Assembly: GCF_009740285.1 (NCBI RefSeq)
Contig: NZ_CP046566.1
Location: 2,848,501 to 2,912,500 of the forward strand
Source: Phnomibacter ginsenosidimutans
Lineage (GTDB): Bacteria; Bacteroidota; Bacteroidia; Chitinophagales; Chitinophagaceae
Direction: 5' to 3'
DNA: 64,000 bases
The position numbers and the translations under genes are program-made. Under the pieces are notes generated by a model. It searched no databases, had not been told where the DNA came from, and saw nothing but the letters and a program-made list of their open reading frames with translations. Shown in pieces: positions 37,072-45,053 of the stretch (position 1 is the stretch's first letter; every line of letters starts with the position of its first letter).

Positions 37072-38487
37072 ATGAAAATAGAACAAATCTACACCGGCTG
37101 CCTGGCGCAGGGAGCTTATTACATCGAAAGCGAAGGCGAAGCCGTAGTGATTGACCCACTGCGGGAAGTACAGCCTTACATTGACCGTGCTGCCAAAGAT
37201 GGTGCCAGCATCAAGTATGTTTTTGAAACGCATTTCCATGCCGATTTTGTAAGCGGTCACCTCGACCTGAGCAAAAAAACCGGCGCCCCTATTGTGTATG
37301 GCCCTACAGCCAAACCTGATTTCGAGGCCATTACAGCCACCGATGGTCAGCAGTTCAAAGTAGGCAACATCACTTTTACCGTGTTGCATACACCCGGCCA
37401 TACCATGGAAAGCACCTGCTATTTGCTGAGTGATGAAAATGGAAAAGACGTGGCTATTTTCACTGGCGACACTTTGTTTATTGGTGATGTAGGCCGCCCG
37501 GATTTAGCACAAAAAGTAGTAGAAGATCTAACGCAAGAAAAACTGGCTTCACATCTCTACGATTCGTTGCGCAACAAAATCATGCCATTGGCAGATGACA
37601 TCGTTGTTTATCCTGCACATGGCGCTGGTAGTGCCTGTGGCAAAAACATGAGTAAAGAAACCACCGATACCCTCGGTCATCAAAAAGCAACGAACTACGC
37701 ATTGCAGCCCATGAGCCGTGAGCAGTTTATAAAAGAAGTAACCGATGGCCTGATGCCACCGCCAGCTTACTTCCCGCTCAATGTGATGATGAACATTCAG
37801 GGCTACGACAGCATTGATGCCGTATTGGAGCGTGGTCAGCATGCCATGAGCCCCAAGGCTTTTGAAGCTGCGGCCAACGAAACCGGTGCACTCCTGTTGG
37901 ACACCCGTGCTCCTCTCACCTTTGCACAAGGTTTTGTACCCAACTCTATCAACATTGGTATTGATGGCAACTTTGCTCCATGGGTAGGCGCCATGATTCC
38001 TGATATCAAACAAGAGATTTTGCTGGTGACCGATCCGGGTCGTGAAGAAGAAGTAATCACCCGTTTGGCTCGTGTAGGCTACGACTTTACCATTGGCTAC
38101 CTCGAAGGTGGTTTTGAAGCCTGGAAAGCTGCAGGCATGGAAGTAGACCATATCAAATCGGTAACAGCAGAAGAGCTCGCCGCCATTATGGACAAAGAGC
38201 CGGTAAACATTCTGGATGTACGCAAAGCCAGTGAGCACTATAGCGAACACATTATTGGTGCAGAAAATGCGCCATTGGATTACATCAACGAAAGCATGCT
38301 GAAAGTAGATAAGAACAAAACCTACTACGTGCATTGCGCCGGTGGCTACCGCTCCATGATATTCAATTCCATTCTTCGTGCCCGTGGCTACGATAATCTT
38401 ATAGATGTGCAGAGTGGTTTTGATGCCATCAAATCATGCGGCAAGTTTGAGGTAAGTGCCTATGTGTGCCCCAGCACCATGCTCTAA
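37072..38487 (+). CDS. Persulfide dioxygenase-rhodanese fusion (MBL fold plus two rhodanese domains), copy 1
   Basis: A 471-residue protein from ATG 37072. The N-terminal ETHE1-like metallo-beta-lactamase domain has THFHADF (53-59), the metal His in HTPGH (106-110) and GDTLF (Asp133). Two rhodanese domains follow. The first has no active Cys (loop VTDPGREEE). The second has CAGGYRS with Cys422. The family, of which CstB is a known example, oxidises glutathione- or low-molecular-weight thiol persulfide to sulfite and passes sulfane sulfur on. It opens the sulfide island and has a paralogue of equal length at 42059-43474. The candidate operator upstream suggests control by the Crp/Fnr protein. 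Confidence 0.88.
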   Translation: MKIEQIYTGCLAQGAYYIESEGEAVVIDPLREVQPYIDRAAKDGASIKYVFETHFHADFVSGHLDLSKKTGAPIVYGPTAKPDFEAITATDGQQFKVGNITFTVLHTPGHTMESTCYLLSDENGKDVAIFTGDTLFIGDVGRPDLAQKVVEDLTQEKLASHLYDSLRNKIMPLADDIVVYPAHGAGSACGKNMSKETTDTLGHQKATNYALQPMSREQFIKEVTDGLMPPPAYFPLNVMMNIQGYDSIDAVLERGQHAMSPKAFEAAANETGALLLDTRAPLTFAQGFVPNSINIGIDGNFAPWVGAMIPDIKQEILLVTDPGREEEVITRLARVGYDFTIGYLEGGFEAWKAAGMEVDHIKSVTAEELAAIMDKEPVNILDVRKASEHYSEHIIGAENAPLDYINESMLKVDKNKTYYVHCAGGYRSMIFNSILRARGYDNLIDVQSGFDAIKSCGKFEVSAYVCPSTML

Positions 38488-38511
38488 TTATGAAACCAAA
38501 AAATTGAGGAT

Positions 38512-39162
38512 ATGGAAAATCAAGTGCAGTACAGTATGCCACGAATTGGTGATAAAGCGCCGGATTTTATGACGACCACCACCACCGGGCCATTGAAACT
38601 ATCTGAATACAACAAGGATAGCTGGGTGATTTTCTTTTCGCACCCTGCTGATTTTACTCCTGTTTGTACCACTGAAATGAGTGGATTTGCCGTAGAAATG
38701 GATGACTTTTTTGCCAAGCACAATACCAAGTTGTTGGGCTTAAGCATCGACAGCATTCACTCGCATATTGCCTGGGTAGACAACGTGAAAAAGAACACTG
38801 GTGTGTATTTCCGCTTCCCGATCATTGCGGATTTGGACATGAGCATTTCGAAGTTGTACGGAATGTTGCAACCCAACGAAAGCGAAACAGCAGCCGTTCG
38901 TGCCGTATTCTTCATTGATCCAAAAGGTATTATCCGGCTGATCATGTACTATCCGCTCAACGTTGGCCGAAACATGCATGAAATCAAAAGAGCATTGTTG
39001 GCGCTGCAAACTTCAGATGCCAACAAAGTGGCACTGCCGCTCAACTGGGAGCCCGGTGATAAAGTAATTGTACCACCACCCAAAAACCTCGCCGATTACG
39101 AAGCCCGTGTGCAAAGCGATTACGAAATGGTCGACTTTTATCTGGCTAAAAAAGCATTATAA
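38512..39162 (+). CDS. 1-Cys peroxiredoxin (Prx6 type)
   Basis: A 216-residue protein. The peroxidatic site is PADFTPVCTTE with Cys52, and it is the only Cys in the protein, so no resolving Cys exists. The long C-terminal part (PLNWEPGDKVIVPPPKNLAD) is typical of the Prx6 group. It reduces peroxides; in this setting polysulfides or persulfides are possible substrates too (inference). It follows the dioxygenase fusion by 24 bases and is closed by a terminator, so both genes probably form one transcript. Confidence 0.9.
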   Translation: MENQVQYSMPRIGDKAPDFMTTTTTGPLKLSEYNKDSWVIFFSHPADFTPVCTTEMSGFAVEMDDFFAKHNTKLLGLSIDSIHSHIAWVDNVKKNTGVYFRFPIIADLDMSISKLYGMLQPNESETAAVRAVFFIDPKGIIRLIMYYPLNVGRNMHEIKRALLALQTSDANKVALPLNWEPGDKVIVPPPKNLADYEARVQSDYEMVDFYLAKKAL

Positions 39163-39190
39163 ATGGTGAATGTGTAGATACTGAAAAGAG

Positions 39191-39228
39191 GAAGGTTTCT
39201 GTACATGTTGCACGAAACCTTCTTTTTT
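39191..39228 (+). terminator. Terminator after the peroxiredoxin gene
   Basis: GAAGGTTTC and GAAACCTTC form a perfect nine-base stem with a 14-base loop, followed by TTTTTT. Confidence 0.8.
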
Positions 39229-39272
39229 CTATACTTCTCCCCGATTATTAAACTGTTTGTATCACAGTCATT

Positions 39273-39587
39273 ATGTTTCGATTTTTCAAATCATTATTTG
39301 GCAACAGAACACGCCCCGATTATGTAGCATTGTTAGCAGCAGGTGCCATTGTGATAGATGTGCGTACGCCTGAAGAATACCGGATGGGACACATCCAACA
39401 ATCAGTCAATATTCCGCTGCAAACCTTGTCGCACAAAATGGGCGAACTGGCCAAAAAGAAAAAAGTAATCATCACCGTATGCCGCAGTGGCAGCCGAAGC
39501 GGCATGGCCAAAAACATGCTGCAGCGAGCCGGCTTAGAAGCCTACAATGGCGGCGCCTGGACATCATTTCAACAATACACAAAATAA
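39273..39587 (+). CDS. Single-domain rhodanese
   Basis: A 104-residue protein: a single rhodanese domain with VIDVRTPEEYRMGHI and the active loop CRSGSRS (Cys70). It moves sulfane sulfur onto thiols or cyanide. A few hydrophobic residues at the N-terminus (MFRFFKSLFG) do not form a signal. It is the first gene of the second transcript of the sulfide island, seven bases before a small membrane protein. Confidence 0.9.
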   Translation: MFRFFKSLFGNRTRPDYVALLAAGAIVIDVRTPEEYRMGHIQQSVNIPLQTLSHKMGELAKKKKVIITVCRSGSRSGMAKNMLQRAGLEAYNGGAWTSFQQYTK

Positions 39588-39593
39588 ACAGCT

Positions 39594-39839
39594 ATGTGGC
39601 AGCGGGTAGTGAGTAACTGGAATTTGATGCGCATCATTCGGTTGGGTCTTGGCATCATGGTGATTGTACAATCCATACAGTTTAAAGAATACTGGTTTGT
39701 GCTCATTGGTTTTTTATTGGCAGGCCTGGCATTGTTTGATATGGGCTGTGCATCGGGTGCCTGCGGCGTACCACCAGTGCAGCACCGAACTGCTACCAAA
39801 AGCATGGAGGAAATAGAGTATGAAGAAGTGGGTAAATAA
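39594..39839 (+). CDS. Small membrane protein with CX4C motif (YgaP-tail/DUF2892-like)
   Basis: An 81-residue protein. Two membrane segments (IIRLGLGIMVIVQSIQ and YWFVLIGFLLAGLALFDM) are joined by a short loop, in the style of the membrane tail of YgaP-type rhodaneses. Directly after the second segment comes GCASGACG, with Cys52 and Cys57, and a polar tail. A rhodanese gene precedes it, so the two together look like a split YgaP. The Cys pair could carry sulfane sulfur at the membrane (inference). The end overlaps the next gene by 20 bases. Confidence 0.7.
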   Translation: MWQRVVSNWNLMRIIRLGLGIMVIVQSIQFKEYWFVLIGFLLAGLALFDMGCASGACGVPPVQHRTATKSMEEIEYEEVGK

Positions 39840-40125
39840 CAACTGGCTGTACATAGCAGGTGCAGTTTCTGGTGCCATTGGTGGCTATGCGTATTATCAT
39901 TTTATTGGTTGTGCTACCGGCACCTGTGCCATTACCAGCAAGCCACTCAACAGTACGGTTTACTTTGCCGTAATGGGAGCAGTACTGTTTGGCATGTTTA
40001 AAAAGAAAAGAAAACAACCACCACATAACGTACACAGATTATGGCAAGCTTTCAAGAAATCATCAACAGCGACAAACCTGTATTGGTTGACTTTATGGCG
40101 GAGTGGTGTGGCCCCTGCAAAATGA
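39820..40125 (+). CDS. Small membrane protein with CX4C motif (DUF6132-like)
   Basis: The frame begins with ATG 39820 inside the previous gene. Two membrane segments flank GCATGTCAITS with Cys31 and Cys36, the DUF6132-like motif. As sequenced, it reads on for 101 codons and overlaps thioredoxin by 85 bases. If the five-base A run at 40000-40004 had six, the gene would stop at 40028, before thioredoxin, which is more natural and agrees with the other short homopolymers in this window. Its Cys motif (CA-S/T-G-x-C) is the same as in the gene before it. Function unknown; sulfur relay is inferred. Confidence 0.65.
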   Translation: MKKWVNNNWLYIAGAVSGAIGGYAYYHFIGCATGTCAITSKPLNSTVYFAVMGAVLFGMFKKKRKQPPHNVHRLWQAFKKSSTATNLYWLTLWRSGVAPAK

Positions 40126-40349
40126 TGGCCCCTATTCTGAAGCAGGTAAAGGAGGCATTGCAGGATGAGGTAACGATTTTAAAAATAGATGTAGACCGCA
40201 ATCCGCAGGCCGCTCAAGCCTATCAGGTAATGGGTGTGCCAACGCTTATCATCTTCCAAAATGGACAAATCAAATGGCGCCAAAGCGGTGTTGTGCCAGC
40301 CAATCATTTACAACAACAATTACGTCAGTATATTGCTTCACCAAAATGA
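40041..40349 (+). CDS. Thioredoxin
   Basis: A 102-residue classical thioredoxin with the active site WCGPC (22-26), the cis-proline loop GVPTLIIF and a C-terminal helix. No signal peptide, so cytoplasmic. In this place it probably reduces persulfides on the neighbouring rhodaneses or peroxiredoxin (inference). It overlaps the next gene by four bases (ATGA). Confidence 0.93.
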   Translation: MASFQEIINSDKPVLVDFMAEWCGPCKMMAPILKQVKEALQDEVTILKIDVDRNPQAAQAYQVMGVPTLIIFQNGQIKWRQSGVVPANHLQQQLRQYIASPK

Positions 40350-40738
40350 TGAAGAATAACATACAGCTATCGCTATTGACCACCGTGTTGCTACTCCTGC
40401 TACAGGCATGTGTAAGCACCAGCCCTGCCGGCAACCGGCAATTACGCAGTCACGCATTTGAAAGAAAGCTGCGCAACGATTCGGTGGTACTGCTCGATGT
40501 AAGAACGCCGGAAGAGTTCAAGGCCGGACATTTACCCAATGCCCGGCTCATTGATTTTAATGCTGGTGAATTGCCCCAGGCATTACCCACTTTAGACAGC
40601 ACCAAAACCTACCTCATTTATTGCCGTAGTGCCAAACGCTCCGATAAAGCTGCTACCCAAATGAAAGCTGCGGGCTTTACCAAAGTGTACCAGCTAAGGG
40701 GTGGCATATTATCTTGGAAAGGACAGCTGCAGCAATAA
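40346..40738 (+). CDS. Rhodanese-domain lipoprotein
   Basis: A 130-residue protein from ATG 40346. A lipoprotein signal (LLTTVLLLLLQAC, Cys22) leads to a rhodanese domain with LLDVRTPEEFKAGHLPNAR and the active loop CRSAKRSD (Cys93). It should sit on the periplasmic face of a membrane, in contrast to the cytoplasmic rhodanese at 39273. Together with thioredoxin and the membrane proteins this places sulfur-transfer domains on both sides of the inner membrane. Confidence 0.85.
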   Translation: MMKNNIQLSLLTTVLLLLLQACVSTSPAGNRQLRSHAFERKLRNDSVVLLDVRTPEEFKAGHLPNARLIDFNAGELPQALPTLDSTKTYLIYCRSAKRSDKAATQMKAAGFTKVYQLRGGILSWKGQLQQ

Positions 40739-40764
40739 ACCCTAAGCGACACACTACTTGCCAC

Positions 40765-40791
40765 GCATGTGTATTGATGCAATACTCATGC
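40765..40791. repeat. 27-base inverted repeat between rhodanese lipoprotein and YeeE/YedE half
   Basis: GCATG-T-GTATTG-ATG-CAATAC-T-CATGC pairs 11 of 12 positions per arm, with one T/T mismatch. No T tract follows, so it is not a standard terminator. It could be an operator or an RNA processing hairpin inside the operon. Confidence 0.55.
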
Positions 40792-40843
40792 AGATCAACT
40801 CCACGCCCTGTTCCAGTTTCACAAAACCAAATCAAATACCAAT

Positions 40844-41406
40844 ATGTTCGAACTGTTATCTAAACCATGGCCGTGGTATGTGGCGGGCCCGCTCATTGGG
40901 CTTACCGTACCTACGCTGTTGCTCATTGGCAACAAAAGTTTTGGCATTTCCTCATCGCTGCGCCACATGTGTGCCGCTTGCCTGCCTGCCAAAATTCCTT
41001 TCTTTCAATACGACTGGAAGAAAGAAGTATGGAACCTCTTTTTGTACTCGGCATTTTCATTGGCGGCATCATTGCATCGCAATTGCTGGCCAATCCTGAA
41101 CCGATGATCATTCATCCCGATTTGGCCGCCGATTTGCAGCAATACAACATCACTGACACGGCGCATATTGTGCCACAGGATTTATTCAACTGGCCGGCAC
41201 TGGCCACGCCCCGTGGTATTATAATGATGATTGTAGGCGGCTTTCTGGTAGGCTTTGGTACCCGCTATGCCGGCGGTTGTACCTCGGGCCACGCCATCAT
41301 GGGCCTGAGTACTTTGCAATGGCCATCATTGGTAGCCACCTGTTGCTTTATGGCCGGTGGATTCATTATGACACATTTGATACTGCCCTACATTCTGGCG
41401 TTGTAA
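40844..41406 (+). CDS. YeeE/YedE-family sulfur transporter, N-terminal half, frame broken by one base
   Basis: Two frames join into one 187-residue protein if the five-base T run at 41039-41043 had six; the reading is then [16 protein letters not shown]. It has about four membrane segments and the conserved Cys motifs of thiosulfate transporters of the TsuA type: MCAAC after the second segment and [11 protein letters not shown] later. The C-terminal half is encoded by the next gene, a split known in many bacteria. It probably brings thiosulfate or related sulfur compounds across the inner membrane. Likely a sequencing error. Confidence 0.8.
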
Positions 41407-41438
41407 CGGATTGTCTACTTCAAAAAAATGCAAGCATT

Positions 41439-41951
41439 ATGTCTGTAAATAAAACAACAAACAACACTGCCAATACCGACTTTGAAATACGGTCGGAAAA
41501 TGCCATGTGTGTGAATAAAAGTGAACTGGATGCACCGTTGGCATCCAACATCAAGTATGCCATCATCGGCATCTTGTTTGGAATTGTATTTGTAAAAGCC
41601 GAAATCGTTTCGTGGTTTCGCATTCAAGAAATGTTTCGCCTCGAAAGTTTTCACATGTACGGCGTTATTGGCAGTGCCGTAGTAGTAGGTATGATTAGTG
41701 TATTCATCATCAAAAAATTCAAGATCAAAACCTTGCAGGGTGAGCCTATCAGCTTTACACCCAAAACCTTTAACAAGGGACAAATTTTTGGTGGCCTCAT
41801 GTTTGGTCTTGGCTGGGCCATTACCGGTGCCTGCCCCGGCCCTTTGTTTGCGCAGATTGGTACCGGCGCTACGGTCATCATCGTTACGCTGCTGAGTGCC
41901 ATTGCCGGCACTTGGGTGTATGGAAAATTCCGCGATTACTTACCGCACTAA
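41439..41951 (+). CDS. YeeE/YedE-family sulfur transporter, second half (DUF6691-like)
   Basis: A 170-residue protein from ATG 41439. After a polar start come four membrane segments (YAIIGILFGIVFVKAEI, YGVIGSAVVVGMISVFII, GLMFGLGWAITGACPGPLF, VIIVTLLSAIAGTWVYG). The Cys of GACPGP matches the third conserved Cys region of YeeE-like channels. It lies 32 bases after the first half and ends in a strong bidirectional terminator. Both halves should work as one pore. An alternative start at the ATG of MCVNKSEL would shorten it by 22 residues. Confidence 0.85.
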   Translation: MSVNKTTNNTANTDFEIRSENAMCVNKSELDAPLASNIKYAIIGILFGIVFVKAEIVSWFRIQEMFRLESFHMYGVIGSAVVVGMISVFIIKKFKIKTLQGEPISFTPKTFNKGQIFGGLMFGLGWAITGACPGPLFAQIGTGATVIIVTLLSAIAGTWVYGKFRDYLPH

Positions 41952-41963
41952 TACATGTACGTG

Positions 41964-41997
41964 AAAAAAGGCTGCAGCATTTGTTGCAGCCTTTTTT
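41964..41997. terminator. Bidirectional terminator after the YeeE/YedE genes
   Basis: AAAAAAGGCTGCA and TGCAGCCTTTTTT form a perfect 13-base stem with an eight-base loop; the T runs on each strand let it act both ways. Confidence 0.85.
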
Positions 41998-42004
41998 GTT
42001 GCAC

Positions 42005-42036
42005 AAAAAAGCCACATCCTCTTGCGAAGATGTGGC
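42005..42036 (-). terminator. Terminator of the second dioxygenase-rhodanese gene
   Basis: On the minus strand GCCACATC and GATGTGGC enclose a ten-base loop and are followed by TTTTTT (42010-42005). It lies 23 bases after the stop of the minus-strand gene. Confidence 0.8.
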
Positions 42037-42058
42037 ATACAACAAGCAATCAGCAGGC

Positions 42059-43474
42059 CTATAGCATGGTTACCGGCGCATGATATTGCGTCAGCGGCAA
42101 CCGTGTGTTTTTCAACATATCAAAACCGCCACAAATATTAATCAGCGATTTAAAGCCACGGGCTTTTAAAATAGAACAAGCAATGAGCGACCGGTAACCA
42201 CCGGCACAATGCACAAAGTAAGCCTTGTTTCTGTCGAGCAGGTGCATATTGCGATTGATGAAATCCAACGGAAAATTAATCGCTCCCAACACATGTTGTG
42301 AAGCAAACTCGCTTTCGCGGCGCACATCCAGCAACAAGGTTTCTTCCGGCGATTCTTCAAATATTCTTGCAAAGCGATCTGCCGTCATTTCCTGAATACT
42401 TTCGGTGGGTTTATCGGCAGCCATCCAAGCGGTAATGCCGCCTTCCAGATAGCCGAGGCAATGATCGTACCCCACCCGTGCCATTCGGGTAACAACCTCT
42501 TCTTCTCTGCCAGCATCACACAGCAGCAAAATAGGCTGTTGCAAATCGGGCACCAATGTGCCTACCCATGGCGCAAACATGTCATCAATGCCAATGAAAA
42601 TGCTGTCGGGAATAAAATCCATGGGAAACTCTGTTTTATTCCGGGTGTCAATCACCAATGCTTCCGCTACATCCCATGCTTGTACAAACTCATTTACGCT
42701 CAGCGGTTTCATGCCTCTGCGCAATACTTCTTCAAAAGATTCATACCCCATTTTATTGAGCACGGCATTCTTTGGAAAATACTGTGGCGGTTCAGCCAAC
42801 CCATCTGTTACTGCCTGCACAAATTCAGCTTTCGTCATATTGGGTTGCAATGCATAGTTTACCATTTTCTGGTGGCCCAATGTATCGGTGGTTTCTTTAG
42901 CCATGTTTTTGCCGCAGGCACTACCTGCACCGTGACCGGGATAAACAATCACATCATCTGCCAACGGCATTATTTTGTGTCGCAGCGAATCATACAAATG
43001 GCCCGCCAAATCTTCGCGGCTCATGTCTGATTTTACTGCCAAATCTGGCCGGCCAACATCGTTGATAAACAAAGTATCGCCAGAAAAAATGGCTACATCT
43101 TTTCCATTTTCATCCCGCAGCAAAAAGGTGCTCGACTCCATGGTATGTCCGGGCGTGTGGAGCACAACAATTGTTACATTTCCCAGCTGCAACACTTCGC
43201 CATCGCTGGCAATATGCGCCGCAAAATTGGGTTGCGCCGTAGGGCCATACACAATAGTGGCACCCGTTTTCTTGCTGAGGTCGAGGTGGCCACTTACAAA
43301 GTCGGCATGGAAATGTGTTTCTAAAATGTATTTGATTTTGGCGCCATCGTACTTGGCTCGGTCGGTATAAGGTTGCGTTTCTCGTAGCGGATCAATGATA
43401 GCCGCTTCGCCGTTGCTTTCAATGTAGTAAGCGGCTTCTGCCAAACAGCCAGTGTAGATCTGTTCAATTTTCAT
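42059..43474 (-). CDS. Persulfide dioxygenase-rhodanese fusion, copy 2
   Basis: A 471-residue paralogue of the gene at 37072, equal in length and alike along its whole course. The MBL domain keeps THFHADF, HTPGH and GDTLF. The first rhodanese domain has CDAGREEE, with a Cys where copy 1 has Thr, so it may still bind persulfide. The second has CAGGYRS with Cys423. It is divergent from the SQR gene and shares its promoter region, which holds a GTGA-type site. Start is ATG 43474; upstream codons in the same frame show no homology. Two copies within 5 kb suggest different substrates or different control. Confidence 0.88.
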   Translation of the reverse strand: MKIEQIYTGCLAEAAYYIESNGEAAIIDPLRETQPYTDRAKYDGAKIKYILETHFHADFVSGHLDLSKKTGATIVYGPTAQPNFAAHIASDGEVLQLGNVTIVVLHTPGHTMESSTFLLRDENGKDVAIFSGDTLFINDVGRPDLAVKSDMSREDLAGHLYDSLRHKIMPLADDVIVYPGHGAGSACGKNMAKETTDTLGHQKMVNYALQPNMTKAEFVQAVTDGLAEPPQYFPKNAVLNKMGYESFEEVLRRGMKPLSVNEFVQAWDVAEALVIDTRNKTEFPMDFIPDSIFIGIDDMFAPWVGTLVPDLQQPILLLCDAGREEEVVTRMARVGYDHCLGYLEGGITAWMAADKPTESIQEMTADRFARIFEESPEETLLLDVRRESEFASQHVLGAINFPLDFINRNMHLLDRNKAYFVHCAGGYRSLIACSILKARGFKSLINICGGFDMLKNTRLPLTQYHAPVTML

Positions 43475-43757
43475 GATTGATTGTTTTCGTTTGGGATATA
43501 ATGTATTCCGTTGGTACAATCGGTGGTACAGTTTAAGGGGGTATGTACACTGGAGATTGTACACAAAAATCAATTGAAAAGGGCTCTTCAGTCGCTGATT
43601 GCGGTCAGAACTGAGGATGATAAAAGTCAGGGAAAGGACCTGTTGTGGGTGACTATTGTCCTACACCAGCCCTGTACAGCGCTGTAGTTTAGCACTACCA
43701 AATCACCAATCAAATCTTTCGCCCGTATACCCATTGGTATTCTTCAAAATTGCTTCT
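43475..43757. other. Divergent promoter region, dioxygenase-rhodanese copy 2 / SQR
   Basis: These 283 bases hold no gene. The main feature is the Crp/Fnr-like half-palindrome at 43649-43662. Short palindromic bits such as CTGTACAGCGCTGTAG lie just beyond it. No clear TAnnTTTG was found. Confidence 0.4.
43649..43662 (-). promoter_or_regulatory. Candidate Crp/Fnr-type site in the SQR/dioxygenase promoter
   Basis: The minus strand reads AGGACAATAGTCAC, which agrees with the palindrome GTGATAATAGTCAC at 37001 at 11 of 14 positions, including the intact GTCAC half. It lies 96 bases before the SQR start and 175 bases before the divergent gene. Confidence 0.45.
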
Positions 43758-44960
43758 ATGAAACACCATCAAATCCTTGTAGTAGGCGGCGGCAATGCTG
43801 GTCTGTCTGTATCCAGTAAACTCTTGCTGAAAAATTCTAAACTGGATATCGGCATTATCGAACCCAGCGATAAACATTATTATCAACCAGCGTACACACT
43901 GGTAGGTGCCGGAACCTTCAACATCAACGATACGGTAAAAAACGAAGCCGATTACATTCCGAAACATGCCACCTGGATTAAAGATGGTGCTGCATCTTTC
44001 GACCCAGAACACAACACCGTTACTTGCACAAGTGGTGCTCAGTATTCTTACGATATTTTAATTGTGGTACCGGGTATTCAACTCGACTGGAAAAAGATTG
44101 ACGGCCTTGCTGAAACACTGGGCAAGAACAACGTCACAAGCAATTACAGTTTTGCAACAGCCCCATATACATGGGAACTCATTGAAAACTTCAAAGGTGG
44201 TACAGTGGTATTTACCAACCCGCCTACGCCAGTAAAATGTGGTGGTGCACCCCACAAAATAATGTGGCTGGCCTGCGACTACTGGCGTAAAAAAGGCATC
44301 CTCGATAAATGCGATGTACACTTTGTATCAGGTGGTACCATCATGTTTAGTGTGCCGGAATATTTGAAAACACTGGAAGAAAAAATTGAAGAGTACGGGG
44401 TGAAAATTCACCTGAAGCAAACCATCACCAAAATTGATGCCGCTACGCAAACACTCTACTACGAAAGCTCAGACGAGCAAGGCAACGTAAATAAGCAAAC
44501 GTTACACTACGACATGCTGCATGTAGTGCCCCCACAAAGTGCTCCTGATTTTATAAAAGCAAGTCCGCTGGCCGATCCCGCTTCGCCGTTGGGTTGGGTG
44601 GAAGTGAATAAGAACAATTTCCAACACACCCGCTACCCCAATGTATTTAGCTGTGGCGATGTGTGCAATGCTCCTGCTGCCCGTACGGGTGCTGCCATCC
44701 GCAAGCAGGCACCTGTAATGGTCGATCACATTCTTGCATTTATGAAAGGCGAAAAAGCGACCAGCAGTTATGATGGCTACTCTGCCTGCCCCATTCCTAC
44801 CGAGCACGGCAAACTCATGCTGGCAGAATTCGACTACAACAATCGCCCCAAAATGACATTCCCATTCGACCAGGCCAAGCCCCGCTGGACCATGTGGCTG
44901 CTCAAAAAATTTGTACTGCCCTGGCTGTACTGGAACCGCATTTTGCAAGGCAAAGCATAA
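43758..44960 (+). CDS. sqr: Sulfide:quinone oxidoreductase (SQOR/HMT2-like)
   Basis: A 400-residue flavoprotein from ATG 43758. The FAD-binding motif is GGGNAG (10-15). Cys161 lies in PPTPVKCGGAPHKIMWL and Cys344 in YDGYSACPIPT, the two redox Cys of the mitochondrial-type SQR. AEFDYNNRP, TFPFDQAK and the amphipathic end LPWLYWNRILQG also match the human enzyme closely by recall. It oxidises sulfide to a persulfide and passes electrons to quinone at the inner membrane. The product is the substrate for the two dioxygenase fusions nearby, so the three steps are encoded together. Confidence 0.9.
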   Translation: MKHHQILVVGGGNAGLSVSSKLLLKNSKLDIGIIEPSDKHYYQPAYTLVGAGTFNINDTVKNEADYIPKHATWIKDGAASFDPEHNTVTCTSGAQYSYDILIVVPGIQLDWKKIDGLAETLGKNNVTSNYSFATAPYTWELIENFKGGTVVFTNPPTPVKCGGAPHKIMWLACDYWRKKGILDKCDVHFVSGGTIMFSVPEYLKTLEEKIEEYGVKIHLKQTITKIDAATQTLYYESSDEQGNVNKQTLHYDMLHVVPPQSAPDFIKASPLADPASPLGWVEVNKNNFQHTRYPNVFSCGDVCNAPAARTGAAIRKQAPVMVDHILAFMKGEKATSSYDGYSACPIPTEHGKLMLAEFDYNNRPKMTFPFDQAKPRWTMWLLKKFVLPWLYWNRILQGKA

Positions 44961-44985
44961 GGTTAGATTTGGTTTGGTGTTTCTT

Positions 44986-45016
44986 GAAAGGCGGCTGCGA
45001 AGCTGCCTTTCGCTTT
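44986..45016 (+). terminator. Terminator after the SQR gene
   Basis: GAAAGGCGGC and GCTGCCTTTC form a ten-base stem with one mismatch and a short loop, followed by GCTTTT. It lies 25 bases after the stop codon. Confidence 0.55.
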
Positions 45017-45053
45017 TGATACAGCATCCGGCAAATTCAGTTTTCTTTGCAGC

